A stretch of DNA of 62,153 bases from assembly GCF_003710935.1 (NCBI RefSeq), contig NZ_RHHS01000029.1, forward strand, positions 1 to 62,153. Direction: 5' to 3'. The translations under genes were made by a program, and so were the position numbers. Shown piece by piece: positions 17,340 to 25,501 of this stretch (its first letter is position 1; every line of letters starts with the position of its first letter). The notes below the pieces were generated by a model, which made no database searches, was not told the origin of the DNA, and was given only the letters and a program-made list of their open reading frames with translations. Source of the DNA: Brevibacillus gelatini. GTDB lineage: Bacteria > Bacillota > Bacilli > Brevibacillales > Brevibacillaceae.

Positions 17340-18110
17340 ATGGAAATGGACTTCGTGACAGTATTATTTCTCGCTTTCTTCGGATTTGTCGCCGCTTTCA
17401 TCGACAGCACGGTCGGCGGCGGCGGTCTGATCTCCCTGCCTGCCCTGCTCGGTCTGGGCATGCCGCCTTATTTGGCGCTCGGCACCAACAAGCTGGCCGG
17501 GACGATCTCTTCTGCGACCAGCTCGTTCACCTTTATCCGCTCAGGCAAATACGACAAGAAGATGATGCTCATTCTCTTCCCGGTTTCGCTCGTGGGCGCT
17601 TATTTCGGAGCCAAAACGGTGCTGTTCGTTCCCCAGGAGTTGCTGAAGGTGCTCGTCATCGTGATGATGGCGCTTATTTTTGTCTATACCTTGTTCAACA
17701 AACGGTTCGGTCAAGACTCCAACTACAAAGGGATGACCAGGTTTACCCTTGGCCTTGGCATTCCTTTTACCTTTTTGATCGGATTTTACGATGGCTTCTT
17801 CGGACCGGGTACCGGTTCTTTTTTCGTGTTTTTGATGGTGCTGCTGTTCGGCTATGATTTCGTGATCGCGGCAGGAAACGGCCGGATTTTGAATCTGGCC
17901 AGCAACATCTCTGCGCTGTTCGTCTTTTGTGTGGAGGGCAAAGTCATTTTTCTGACCGGGCTTGTCATGGGGGTGGCCATGCTGCTCGGTGCCAGCATCG
18001 GCGCCAAAGTCGCCATCAAGACCGGGGTCCGCTACGTCCGCCCGCTGTTTTTGATCGTGTCGATTACCCTGATTACCAAAATGATTTACGAACTGATTTT
18101 TACCCATTAA
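17340..18110 (+). CDS. TSUP/TauE-SafE family membrane transporter
   Basis: This 256-residue protein has about eight TM helices in two repeats and belongs to the sulfite/sulfoacetate exporter (TauE/SafE) family. Characteristic motifs are FIDSTVGGGGLISLPALLGLGMPP (about 21-44), the substrate-path repeat GFYDGFFGPGTGSF and NKLAGT. Possible substrates are sulfur oxyanions or other organic anions. The ATG at 17340 follows AGGTGA, and a second ATG two codons later is possible. It has no operon partners and its own terminator. Confidence 0.88.
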   Translation: MEMDFVTVLFLAFFGFVAAFIDSTVGGGGLISLPALLGLGMPPYLALGTNKLAGTISSATSSFTFIRSGKYDKKMMLILFPVSLVGAYFGAKTVLFVPQELLKVLVIVMMALIFVYTLFNKRFGQDSNYKGMTRFTLGLGIPFTFLIGFYDGFFGPGTGSFFVFLMVLLFGYDFVIAAGNGRILNLASNISALFVFCVEGKVIFLTGLVMGVAMLLGASIGAKVAIKTGVRYVRPLFLIVSITLITKMIYELIFTH

Positions 18111-18121
18111 AAAAGGGCACC

Positions 18122-18155
18122 AGCCGGATTTCTTGCATGGCGATCCGGCTTTTTC
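18122..18155 (+). terminator. Terminator of the TSUP gene
   Basis: AGCCGGAT pairs with ATCCGGCT, followed by TTTTTC. Confidence 0.85.
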
Positions 18156-18194
18156 ATGCCCCAAAACAAAAAGCCTGGCAAAAGCCAAGCTCCC

Positions 18195-18380
18195 CTACTC
18201 TTCTTTTCCTTTTCGTTGCTTCATGCGCAATATGATGCCGTCGATGAGAAGACCGATACCCGCTCCGTAAAAAGGTGCTGCGAATCGGATTCCTTCCCCT
18301 ATAGGCAAATCTTTCAAATACACGATCAAGACTCCCGCAATAAAACCGATCATCGTGTAGCGCAGACGGGTCGGTCCCAT
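18195..18380 (-). CDS. Small membrane protein, unknown
   Basis: This 61-residue protein has two hydrophobic segments (YTMIGFIAGVLIVYLK and FYGAGIGLLIDGIILR) separated by a short loop and a basic tail RMKQRKGKEE. AAGGGGGTG precedes the ATG at 18380, and a GTG one codon earlier is possible. It lies 18 bases after the YneF-like gene and is probably co-transcribed with it. The family is not recognised. Confidence 0.6.
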   Translation of the reverse strand: MGPTRLRYTMIGFIAGVLIVYLKDLPIGEGIRFAAPFYGAGIGLLIDGIILRMKQRKGKEE

Positions 18381-18398
18381 CACGACACCCCCTTCGCA

Positions 18399-18629
18399 CT
18401 ACTTTCCGAATTTATTTGGCATTTTCATATTTTTCATGGTACGACTCATTTGTTTCAGCTGTTTTTGGTTAAGATTCATCCCCATAGAACGGGCCATGGC
18501 TTGCAGCTGTTTTTCGTCCATCTGCATGTTGGACAATTGTTTTTTCAAGTAATAGGTGCCTCCGGCAAAACCGCCCACGAGGCCGAGTAACAGTGTAACG
18601 ATCGGGATTACCCAGTTGTACCAAGCCAT
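18399..18629 (-). CDS. YneF/UPF0154-like membrane protein
   Basis: This 76-residue protein has an N-terminal TM segment (WVIPIVTLLLGLVGGFAGG) and a cytosolic tail MARSMGMNLNQKQLKQMSRTMK. The tail repeats the Met/Gln-rich MGxxPSQKKINQMM-like block of YneF proteins. The ribosome site is weak (GAGGATGG), so the exact start (ATG 18629 or TTG 18632) is uncertain. It probably forms an operon with the small membrane gene downstream. The function is unknown. Confidence 0.7.
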   Translation of the reverse strand: MAWYNWVIPIVTLLLGLVGGFAGGTYYLKKQLSNMQMDEKQLQAMARSMGMNLNQKQLKQMSRTMKNMKMPNKFGK

Positions 18630-18781
18630 CAATACATTACCATCCTCTTTGCGTAGTTACGAACTCTTTCATTGTACCATAGATGGGCATTCTGTACATG
18701 GCAACACGCGAAATTGATGAGACTGCCCCAAGCCATCTTGGCCAACTTGCGCATATTCTGACAACAAGAGGTGAAGCACAA

Positions 18782-19579
18782 ATGGCTCCTATTCTGATCG
18801 TGGACGCCGGCCACGGTGGACTTGATCCTGGCGGCGGCAACAATACGCTGTTTCTCGAAAAGGATATGACTCTGCAAATTTCTTTGTATCAGTTCAATCG
18901 CTTCAAGGAACTGAACATTCCGGTCGCGATGACGCGAACAAACGATACGACGCTTTCCAGCGATGCGCGGGCAGCGCTTGTGCGAAACAGCGGGGCCCGC
19001 TACTGTATATCCAACCATGTCAACGCAGGTGGCGGCCGAGGCTCCGAGGTCATTTACTCGATCTATGGCACCGCTACCTTTCCCGGCATCATCCAGAAGG
19101 AGCTGGCAGCGGAGGGAATGCCCAATCGCCGGATTTTCACCCGGACGCTCCCGAACAATTCCAATCTGGATTACTACTTCATGCACAGGGAAACCGGCAG
19201 TGTCGAAACCGTGATTATTGAGTACGGCTTCGCCGACAACCCGCTGGATACCGACAAGCTCGCCAAGGATTGGAAAAAGCTCGCCGAAGCGGTCGTCCGC
19301 GCTTTTTGCGAATACACCAAACAGCCTTACCGTCCTCCGGCCACACCAACACTTGCTCCGACCCAGGCCCCTACTCCCGCTCCCACCCCTTCGCCAACAG
19401 CCAGCCCTGGAAACGGAGGTGGCGGAACGTTGCCGGATTGGAAGCAGGAAGGTATCGACTGGTTGTTTGAGCAGGGGCTTTTAACCAGCGAAGATTGGCG
19501 CAGCCAGGCTGACAAGCCTCTGCCGCTCTGGGCCGAGGCCATCATCCTGAAGCGCCTGTACGAGTTGTTGAAAAAATAA
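18782..19579 (+). CDS. N-acetylmuramoyl-L-alanine amidase (Amidase_3)
   Basis: This 265-residue peptidoglycan amidase has its catalytic domain at about 1-185, with zinc-site motifs DAGHGGLDPG (His near 8), SNHVNAGGGRGSEV and the C-terminal VIIEYGFADN glutamate. A Thr/Pro-rich linker (TPTLAPTQAPTPAP) joins it to a 50-residue C-terminal module, WKQEGIDWLFEQGLLTSEDW, probably a wall- or ligand-binding domain as in phage-type amidases. No signal peptide is visible, consistent with a phage-lysin origin or mother-cell lysis. The ATG follows AGAGGTGA. Confidence 0.88.
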   Translation: MAPILIVDAGHGGLDPGGGNNTLFLEKDMTLQISLYQFNRFKELNIPVAMTRTNDTTLSSDARAALVRNSGARYCISNHVNAGGGRGSEVIYSIYGTATFPGIIQKELAAEGMPNRRIFTRTLPNNSNLDYYFMHRETGSVETVIIEYGFADNPLDTDKLAKDWKKLAEAVVRAFCEYTKQPYRPPATPTLAPTQAPTPAPTPSPTASPGNGGGGTLPDWKQEGIDWLFEQGLLTSEDWRSQADKPLPLWAEAIILKRLYELLKK

Positions 19580-19584
19580 AATAC

Positions 19585-20406
19585 TCAATCGGCCTTATAA
19601 CGAGTCAGCGGCGTATCCGCCAGGCCTGAATAATTTTTCTTGGCCGGCACACTCAACACCTCGTCTTCCGGAAAGCGATAGGCGGTCAGCATTCCGCCAA
19701 ACACGCAGCCCTGGTCGATGTTGATCGTGCCGTTTTTTCGTTTTGGCTCCGGATGGGGATCGTGCCCCCAGACGATGATCGGGCTTGTCACTTTCCGTTC
19801 CTTCGCCCACTCTCTGCGGATCGGACGGCCATCAGGCCCGGTCCCGGCTACGTCCCCGTAACGGCAAAACGTATAGACAGCCGGCGATTCCATCCCGATG
19901 TAGTCATCTCTGATTCCGGCGTGAACGGCAACAGCTTCCAGCTTGTCATGGCGGCGGATCAGCATGTGCGAGGGCGCGGAGAACAGCAGGCGTCGACTCT
20001 GCTCCCGCAAAAGGGACGTTTTTTTCGGCCCGAACTCTTGCAGGTAGAGCCGCAGTTCCTCCTCCACCTTTTCATCGCCGTGCGCCAGGGTAACAGGCCT
20101 TCCGTCCAGCCAGCGAGCAATCTTCCAGCCGTGATTGCTGTCCACCATCTCTGCCAGTCCGGCTGTGACGTGGAGGTGAAAAAATTGCAGCATCTTGATG
20201 GAATTCGGCCCGCGACTTGTGATGTCTCCAAGGGAAAGGAGCTTTCGTCCCTGAGGGTGACGATAGGTGCCGTCCTTACTCCGTTCGTACCCCAGAAGCT
20301 GGATCAATTCTATAAATTCGTCATAACAGCCGTGGACATCTCCGACAATATCCACGCCATTGTCCGCCGAAAGCACCTTGGAGCGTGTCTGAGGTTTGTG
20401 CCTCAT
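19585..20406 (-). CDS. PrpE/ApaH-like metallophosphoesterase
   Basis: This 273-residue calcineurin-like phosphoesterase is related to Bacillus PrpE (symmetrical Ap4A hydrolase and phosphatase). Metal-site motifs are IVGDVHGCYDE, LLSLGDITSRGPNS, VDSNHGWKIARWL and ITLAHGDE-like VTLAHGDEKVEEEL, with a final VWGHDPHPEP. The usual GDxVDRG and GNH blocks are altered (GDITSRG, SNHG), so substrate range may differ. The ATG at 20406 follows AAAGGAGGGA. It is convergent with the amidase gene, with only 5 bases between the stop codons. Confidence 0.8.
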   Translation of the reverse strand: MRHKPQTRSKVLSADNGVDIVGDVHGCYDEFIELIQLLGYERSKDGTYRHPQGRKLLSLGDITSRGPNSIKMLQFFHLHVTAGLAEMVDSNHGWKIARWLDGRPVTLAHGDEKVEEELRLYLQEFGPKKTSLLREQSRRLLFSAPSHMLIRRHDKLEAVAVHAGIRDDYIGMESPAVYTFCRYGDVAGTGPDGRPIRREWAKERKVTSPIIVWGHDPHPEPKRKNGTINIDQGCVFGGMLTAYRFPEDEVLSVPAKKNYSGLADTPLTRYKAD

Positions 20407-20470
20407 AGCCCGTCCCTCCTTTCCCGGTCTATTACTTACTATCTTTACCACATCCGCAAAAAAAACTCAA

Positions 20471-20498
20471 AAAAAGCTCCCTGTCACAAGGAGCTTTT
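20471..20498 (-). terminator. Terminator of the lia locus
   Basis: AAGCTCC pairs with GGAGCTT. On the minus strand it is followed by TTTTTTTGAG, just after the liaR stop codon. Confidence 0.8.
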
Positions 20499-20514
20499 CG
20501 CTTTTTTCACCGTA

Positions 20515-21144
20515 TTAGCCCAGATTGTGCGTGTGTACGTAAATGGCCGCCTGTGTGCGGTCCTCGACATTCAGCTTGGCGAGGATATTGCTGACATGCG
20601 TCTTTACCGTTTTGATCCCGATAATCAGCTCATCGGCAATTTCCTGATTGGACTTGCCCTGACCGATCAGCTTCAAAACCTCCAGCTCGCGCGGGGTCAG
20701 CTGCTCATGCGGGTGCGATTCCTGCCCATGCCGGAAACGGGCCATGATTTTTCCTGCCACTCGCGACTCCAGTACAGGCTCTCCGGCTGCAGCCGCGCGA
20801 ATCGCCCTGGCGATTTCGGCCGCACGCGAGGTCTTTAGCAAATAACTGAAAGCGCCCGCTTCGATGACCGGATATACTTTTTCATCGTCAATAAAGCTGG
20901 TGAGGACGATGACCTTGCTTGCCGGGCAAGCTTCGCGAATGCGCCGGGTCGCTTCCACACCGCCTATGCCCTCCATGACCAAATCCATGAGTACGACATC
21001 CGGCCGCAGTTCGACTGCCATCCGCACGCCTTCTTCTCCGCTGCCCGCTTCTGCTACCACCTCGATGTCATCCTCGGTCGACAGGTAAGCAGCCAGCCCC
21101 ATCCGCACCATCTCATGATCGTCTACCAGTAATACGCGAATCAC
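20515..21144 (-). CDS. liaR: Response regulator LiaR (NarL family)
   Basis: This 209-residue regulator has a receiver domain (acid pocket VDDHE, phospho-acceptor Asp in VVLMDLVM near residue 54, Lys in LLKTS) and a LuxR-type HTH (LTPRELEVLKLIGQGKSNQEIADEL, about 147-171). It resembles LiaR/VraR, activators of the cell-envelope stress response. It starts at GTG, and its ribosome site overlaps the end of liaS. It is the last gene of the liaI-H...F-S-R locus and is likely to activate the liaI-like promoter. Confidence 0.9.
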   Translation of the reverse strand: MIRVLLVDDHEMVRMGLAAYLSTEDDIEVVAEAGSGEEGVRMAVELRPDVVLMDLVMEGIGGVEATRRIREACPASKVIVLTSFIDDEKVYPVIEAGAFSYLLKTSRAAEIARAIRAAAAGEPVLESRVAGKIMARFRHGQESHPHEQLTPRELEVLKLIGQGKSNQEIADELIIGIKTVKTHVSNILAKLNVEDRTQAAIYVHTHNLG

Positions 21145-21151
21145 AAAATTT

Positions 21152-22300
21152 TCACCCTTCCCGTTCCGGCTGTGACATCAGGGGAATCCGCACTTCGATT
21201 TGCGTTCCCTTGCCGACTGCTGAATAAATCTCCATCGAGCCGCCTACCTCGGCTACCCGCTCCTGCATGCTGCGCAGGCCGTACGACGTCATTTTTTCTC
21301 CGTCCGGATCAAAGCCGACACCGTCATCTGTCACCCGAAGCCGCACCTGCTCCTGCAAGGTAAACAGCTTGACCGCTATCTGGTTGGCTTTGGCGTGCCG
21401 CAGCGTATTGGACAACGACTCCTGCAAAATCCGGAACAGATGGTCCTCAATGCCGCTCGGCAAGCCTTCGACGTCTTCAATCTCCCACGTCAGCTCCATC
21501 GCATTTTTCCGTTCCAGCTCCTCCAAAAGTTCGAGGATCGCTTCCTTCAGCGTCTTGTTTTGCAGCGTGGCCGGACGAAGATGCAAGAGCAACGCCCGCA
21601 TCTCCGCCTGCGCCGCCGCTGCCATTTCCTCTACCAGTTCAATCTGCTGGGCGGCGCGCTGCGGATTTTTCTCCACGAGCCGCCGCATCGCCGCCGTCGT
21701 CATGGCGATCGCAAACAACTGCTGACTGACCGCATCGTGCAGTTCGCGTGCCAGGCGCTGCCGTTCCTCTGTCACGGCTGCCTGCTTTACTTGCTCAGCG
21801 AGGTCCGCATTGTGATTGGACAGACGCTGCAAGGACGCAACCTGTTCCTCCCACTGTGCGGCCAAGCGGTTCAATTGCCAGCCCAGCTCCCCGACTTCAT
21901 CGACTCCCAAATCCGGTACACGGTAGGAGAGCATTCCCCGTCCGAGCTTCATCGCGGCTTCCCACAGCACGCTGAGCCGCTTTTTCAACAGGTTTCCGAC
22001 AATATAGGATATAATCAGCGCGACCAGCACACCGACCGGAAGCGCGACGACAAAAGCCGCCAGCTGCACCAGCCCGCCAGGCTGTTCAGGCAAGGTCAGC
22101 CCCAAATATTCCTCTACCCACAACACTACCTTCGGATTGCCGATCAGGCTGCTGTACCAGCGATGCACCTCCGGCATATCCTTCCACACGAAATAGAGCC
22201 AAAAGAAACAAATAAACGAAACGATCACTGCACTTCCGGCAAGCAGGACGCCGTAGCGCACATATTGCCACTGAATACTCGCCAATCGCTGTCGACGCAT
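21152..22300 (-). CDS. liaS: Sensor histidine kinase LiaS
   Basis: This 382-residue kinase has two TM helices (about 15-37 and 80-105) with a short extracellular loop (intramembrane-sensing type), then HAMP and a HisKA_3 dimerisation helix with ARELHDAVSQQLFAIAM containing the phospho-acceptor His. The HATPase domain carries ILQESLSNTLRHAKA and YGLRSMQERV. It senses envelope stress under LiaF control and phosphorylates LiaR. AGGAGG of its ribosome site overlaps the liaF stop codon, implying tight coupling. Confidence 0.9.
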   Translation of the reverse strand: MRRQRLASIQWQYVRYGVLLAGSAVIVSFICFFWLYFVWKDMPEVHRWYSSLIGNPKVVLWVEEYLGLTLPEQPGGLVQLAAFVVALPVGVLVALIISYIVGNLLKKRLSVLWEAAMKLGRGMLSYRVPDLGVDEVGELGWQLNRLAAQWEEQVASLQRLSNHNADLAEQVKQAAVTEERQRLARELHDAVSQQLFAIAMTTAAMRRLVEKNPQRAAQQIELVEEMAAAAQAEMRALLLHLRPATLQNKTLKEAILELLEELERKNAMELTWEIEDVEGLPSGIEDHLFRILQESLSNTLRHAKANQIAVKLFTLQEQVRLRVTDDGVGFDPDGEKMTSYGLRSMQERVAEVGGSMEIYSAVGKGTQIEVRIPLMSQPEREG

Positions 22301-22313
22301 CTGCCAGTACCTC

Positions 22314-23198
22314 CTAGATGTACTTGACTTTTATATCGCCGACTAGCAGCGAGATATGCACATTCACTTTTTGAGCCGCCTCTTCGTATTGATCGGAGCG
22401 AATGATAATACTGCGGTTGATTCCTCCCTGGCGGTGGCTCAGCACTTCCAGATCGCCCAGACTCAGCTCGGCGTTCACGGAAACCGGGAGATCGACCGGA
22501 ACGTAGATCGTGACATCTCCCACCCAGCCTTCCACAATCAGCATCGCTTCATCCTGCGTCAGCACTGCGCGGGAAAGGTCAATGACCACATCCCCGATCC
22601 CGTGCCAGACATGCAGGGCGCTCAGCTCAAAACGTCCAGAGGTCAAATGGTAATCCCCGATCAACGAGCTGCGGGAATCTTTGGGCAAAATCCGTTCACG
22701 GTAGACAGATGCTCCCTCCTGCCCAGGGAGCTTGCCGCGTGAAGGTTTCCATTTGTTCAAGCTGTCCAGCCATTGGGCAGCTTCCTGACGTATCCCGCCC
22801 GATTGATGATCCCTCCCCCTGCCCATGGGGGTAGCAGTCATCTCGTCCTGAGCCGGAAACGGCGGGAGGGGTGGACGGTTGCCTTTTTCTCTGGTCTTGC
22901 CGCGAATCAATCGAAAGCCAAAATAAATAAACAGGATGGGCACAGCGAGCCGGAACACATCGTCTACGCCGATGCCAAACCACATATCGAGTGCAATGAT
23001 AAACCCTAAACAAAACAGAATGCCGCCTCTGATCCGTTTGTTTTTTCCCCACAGGCGAACGCCGAAGTAGACGAGCACCATCGGCCACAGATCAAACAGA
23101 TCAAACGAAATGATATGCAAACTGTCTAATAACAGGCCGATTCCTGTCAAAATAATCAGGACGCCAGCCAACATTGTGTGCAAGCGGGACAGTTTCAC
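22314..23198 (-). CDS. liaF: LiaF negative regulator of the LiaRS system
   Basis: This 294-residue protein has four N-terminal TM helices (about 10-105), a variable Pro-rich cytosolic linker, and a C-terminal beta-rich LiaF domain. Repeating glycine motifs include LIGDYHLTSGRFELSALHVW, VEGWVGDVTIYVPVDLPVSV and LLVGDIKV. LiaF keeps LiaS in the off state without envelope stress. It starts at GTG after GAGGAGA. The length exceeds B. subtilis LiaF (about 240) mainly because of the linker. Confidence 0.9.
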   Translation of the reverse strand: MKLSRLHTMLAGVLIILTGIGLLLDSLHIISFDLFDLWPMVLVYFGVRLWGKNKRIRGGILFCLGFIIALDMWFGIGVDDVFRLAVPILFIYFGFRLIRGKTREKGNRPPLPPFPAQDEMTATPMGRGRDHQSGGIRQEAAQWLDSLNKWKPSRGKLPGQEGASVYRERILPKDSRSSLIGDYHLTSGRFELSALHVWHGIGDVVIDLSRAVLTQDEAMLIVEGWVGDVTIYVPVDLPVSVNAELSLGDLEVLSHRQGGINRSIIIRSDQYEEAAQKVNVHISLLVGDIKVKYI

Positions 23199-23212
23199 AA
23201 AAGTCTCCTCTC

Positions 23213-23791
23213 TTACGCCCCATGCCGATCATTTTCACTTCGTCCGTTACGACATGTATAAATGAATGCAGGTGGGATATTCAGCAAGGTGAAGTCTGTC
23301 TCTACCAAGGAAAAACGCGCCTGCAGCTCAGCCTGGAGTTGTAGCGAATATTGGAATGTAATGAACAGACCGCCTGGTTTCAATGCCTTTTGCACTTCGT
23401 CCAGGATCGCTGTTCGCAACTCTGGCGGGAAATTGGCAAACGGCAGGCCGGAAATGATGACATCTGCCTTGCCAAGCTCCAGCTCCTCCAAATATTGTCC
23501 GAGTCTCGTCGCTTCTTCCCTGACAGGCAGATCAGGAAAGCGTGATTGAAGGATGGATCGAAACTGGCTGTCACGCTCCACAAGCACATAGTCGGTACCA
23601 GGATTGATATTTTGATAAATGGTTTGGGTAAAAGCGCCCGTGCCAGGTCCCAGTTCCAAAATGACTTCGGTTGAATCCCAATTGACGTTGCTCAACATTC
23701 GCTCACATAAAAACCGCGAACTGGGGATCACGCTGCCTACACGCCCAGGCTCAGCGATGAACCTTCGCAAAAAGACCATGAAGTCTGCCAA
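23213..23791 (-). CDS. Phospholipid N-methyltransferase-like SAM methyltransferase
   Basis: This 192-residue class I methyltransferase has SAM motif I ILELGPGTGAFTQTI (about 44-58), acidic loop LVERD, motif DVIISGLPFANFPPEL and LKPGGLFITFQYS. The N-terminal FLRRFIAEPGRVGSVIPSSRFL matches PmtA/rRNA-adenine-dimethylase-like phospholipid methyltransferases. The start is TTG at 23791, eight bases after AGGAGG. The in-frame ATG further in lacks a site. It sits inside the lia locus between liaH and liaF, where Bacillus has liaG, so it may modify a membrane lipid during envelope stress. That role is inference. Confidence 0.75.
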   Translation of the reverse strand: MADFMVFLRRFIAEPGRVGSVIPSSRFLCERMLSNVNWDSTEVILELGPGTGAFTQTIYQNINPGTDYVLVERDSQFRSILQSRFPDLPVREEATRLGQYLEELELGKADVIISGLPFANFPPELRTAILDEVQKALKPGGLFITFQYSLQLQAELQARFSLVETDFTLLNIPPAFIYTCRNGRSENDRHGA

Positions 23792-23810
23792 GAATCGTAC
23801 CTCCTAGGGG

Positions 23811-23835
23811 AAAAGCAGCCTGCTAAACAGGCTGC
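23811..23835 (-). terminator. Internal terminator between liaH and the methyltransferase
   Basis: GCAGCCTG and CAGGCTGC form a perfect 8-bp stem with a 5-base loop, followed on the minus strand by TTTTCCCC. It probably lets liaIH be made in excess over the regulators. Confidence 0.7.
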
Positions 23836-23895
23836 CTGATTGACACACTCTATTCTACAACCGCTCCCCCAGTTCCTGTCCAATCAAGATTGTTC

Positions 23896-24579
23896 CTACT
23901 GGGCGGAAGCCGTTTTTTTCTCCTGCAGCGATGCCTTGATGCTTGCAAGCTCCGCATCCAGATCACCTTTTTCCAGCTCAGACAACGCCGTTTCCCAGGC
24001 GAGGTTCGTATGGCGCCATTGGCCGCTCATTTGTGCTTCTGCCTCCATGCGCAACACTTTTTCTTCCATCCGGGCGAACCCGCGGCCTGCGGACTGATTG
24101 CCAATCCCTGCTACCGCTTGATTTACCTGCTTTTGCGTGCGGGCTACCTGTGCCCGTGCCATCAGCGTGAATTTTTTTGCACGCATTTTATAGAATTCTT
24201 CCTTCAGCTCGGCCAGCTTTTCACGCATTTGTGTAGCGGCCTCGGAAGCTGCCAGATAGAGGGTTTCGTACTCGGCTGCGCGAGCTTCGAACTGCTTTTT
24301 GTCCGCGAGAGCGCGGCGGGCAAGCTCGTCTTCCCCTTCTGTCAACGCGAGCTTCACTTGGCGGTCGCGCTTTTCGATCAAAGCGTTTGCTTCATCCAGT
24401 TGCTGGCGGAATTTCTTTTCCAGTGCTACCTGGCGGGCGACAGCCACTTCGACCTGTCCGATTTCCACTTCCATATCCCGCATGTATTGATTCAGCATGA
24501 CTACCGGATCTTCCATCGAATCCAGAACATCATTCACCGAAGCTACTGTCAGGTCACGCAGACGTTTGAAAATACTCAT
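23896..24579 (-). CDS. liaH: LiaH, PspA/IM30 family
   Basis: This 227-residue, almost wholly helical phage-shock protein starts MSIFKRLRDLTVASVNDVLDSMEDPVVMLNQYMRDME, the PspA/LiaH signature with amphipathic membrane-binding helix. Long coiled coils follow (about 30-160) and a C-terminal helix with DLDAELASIKASLQEKK. It polymerises on stressed membranes to stabilise them. The ATG at 24579 follows GAGGAGGAA. It lies 66 bases after the liaI-like gene and is followed by an attenuating terminator. Confidence 0.92.
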   Translation of the reverse strand: MSIFKRLRDLTVASVNDVLDSMEDPVVMLNQYMRDMEVEIGQVEVAVARQVALEKKFRQQLDEANALIEKRDRQVKLALTEGEDELARRALADKKQFEARAAEYETLYLAASEAATQMREKLAELKEEFYKMRAKKFTLMARAQVARTQKQVNQAVAGIGNQSAGRGFARMEEKVLRMEAEAQMSGQWRHTNLAWETALSELEKGDLDAELASIKASLQEKKTASAQ

Positions 24580-24645
24580 TTTTAAATTCCTCCTCATCAT
24601 ATCACATCGTGTCATTTCATCCAAAACCTCTTGCGACTTGGCTGC

Positions 24646-25050
24646 TTATGGCTGGCGGCGGGTCACTTCTTTTTCCCACGCATCCAGCATGTCTTCCTTT
24701 AATACCTTTTGTGCCCACTGACGTTCCCAGGCTGGTGGCGCTTCCTTGGGGACATGGCCGGGGCGCAGTAAGCGATACCCCAGATAAATCACACCAATGG
24801 CCAGTAAGCCGTGAAACAGCAGATGGAGCTTGCCGATCAGCATCAGGAACCCGAACAGGAAGATCACGATTCCCCAAAAACGCGAACCGGATTGTCCCAT
24901 GATTTTTCGAGCGCCGTACAGCATGATGACCGCGGGAATCAAAATCCCGATCAGATCACCAAGGTCGATTCCGATTAAATCCAGGAGAACCAACCCGCCG
25001 ACCAGCAAGAGAACCAGTCCGAGCAAAAACTTTCCAGACCGTTCGCTCAT
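24646..25050 (-). CDS. LiaI-like membrane protein
   Basis: This 134-residue protein has three to four TM helices (FLLGLVLLLVGGLVLLDLIG, LIGILIPAVIMLYGARKI, FWGIVIFLFGFLMLIG, LLAIGVIYLGYRLL) and a charged cytosolic tail. The hydrophobic part matches the LiaI/LiaF-type transmembrane region. As first gene before liaH it probably serves as membrane anchor for LiaH, like B. subtilis LiaI, though it is larger. AGGAGG precedes the ATG. A LiaR-responsive promoter is expected upstream, but I could not assign a box. Confidence 0.75.
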   Translation of the reverse strand: MSERSGKFLLGLVLLLVGGLVLLDLIGIDLGDLIGILIPAVIMLYGARKIMGQSGSRFWGIVIFLFGFLMLIGKLHLLFHGLLAIGVIYLGYRLLRPGHVPKEAPPAWERQWAQKVLKEDMLDAWEKEVTRRQP

Positions 25051-25357
25051 GCTCGCTTACCTCCTATCATCTCTTGCGTGTGGTGCTTGTTGAACCTTAT
25101 GGCATTATTGTAGCCCCCCGCATAGGCTCCCCATAACGGGCGTGCGGTTGGTTTTTCCCTCCGTCCCTGGTCGGAGAGCATTTCCTGCCGTAATCGGACG
25201 AGCCTGGTCTCCGCCTTTTCGCCAGCAAGCGCTTGCAATGTCGAAGCAAGACGTTACACCATTTGGCGAAATTTTGTGACAAAAAAGTGAACAAGCGGTC
25301 AAAAAAGAGGGAAAACGGGAAAAGCGTAGAATCTTCGTAAGGTGCGTGTAAAAAAAC

Positions 25358-25486
25358 ATCGAAAAATAGCCGAATTCCGTATGACGGAAGCGGGGGAACC
25401 AGTTTTTTTTGGGGTGAATGATTGCCGGCTGGCAGTCTAGGGCGTCCTTTCGACCGAACCCTTCAGCTAACTTCGTAGGCTCACGA
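25358..25486 (+). ncRNA. c-di-AMP riboswitch (ydaO/yuaA class)
   Basis: The leader shows the class hallmarks in order: CCGAAT, GCGGGGGAACCA, GGGGTGAAT, AGGGCGTCC, CGACCGAACCC and CAGCTAACTTCGTAGGC. It ends about 20 bases before the start of a cell-wall hydrolase gene, the most typical target. In this class c-di-AMP binding turns expression off. The boundaries are approximate. Confidence 0.92.
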
Positions 25487-25501
25487 AAGGAGCAGTTTCT
25501 T

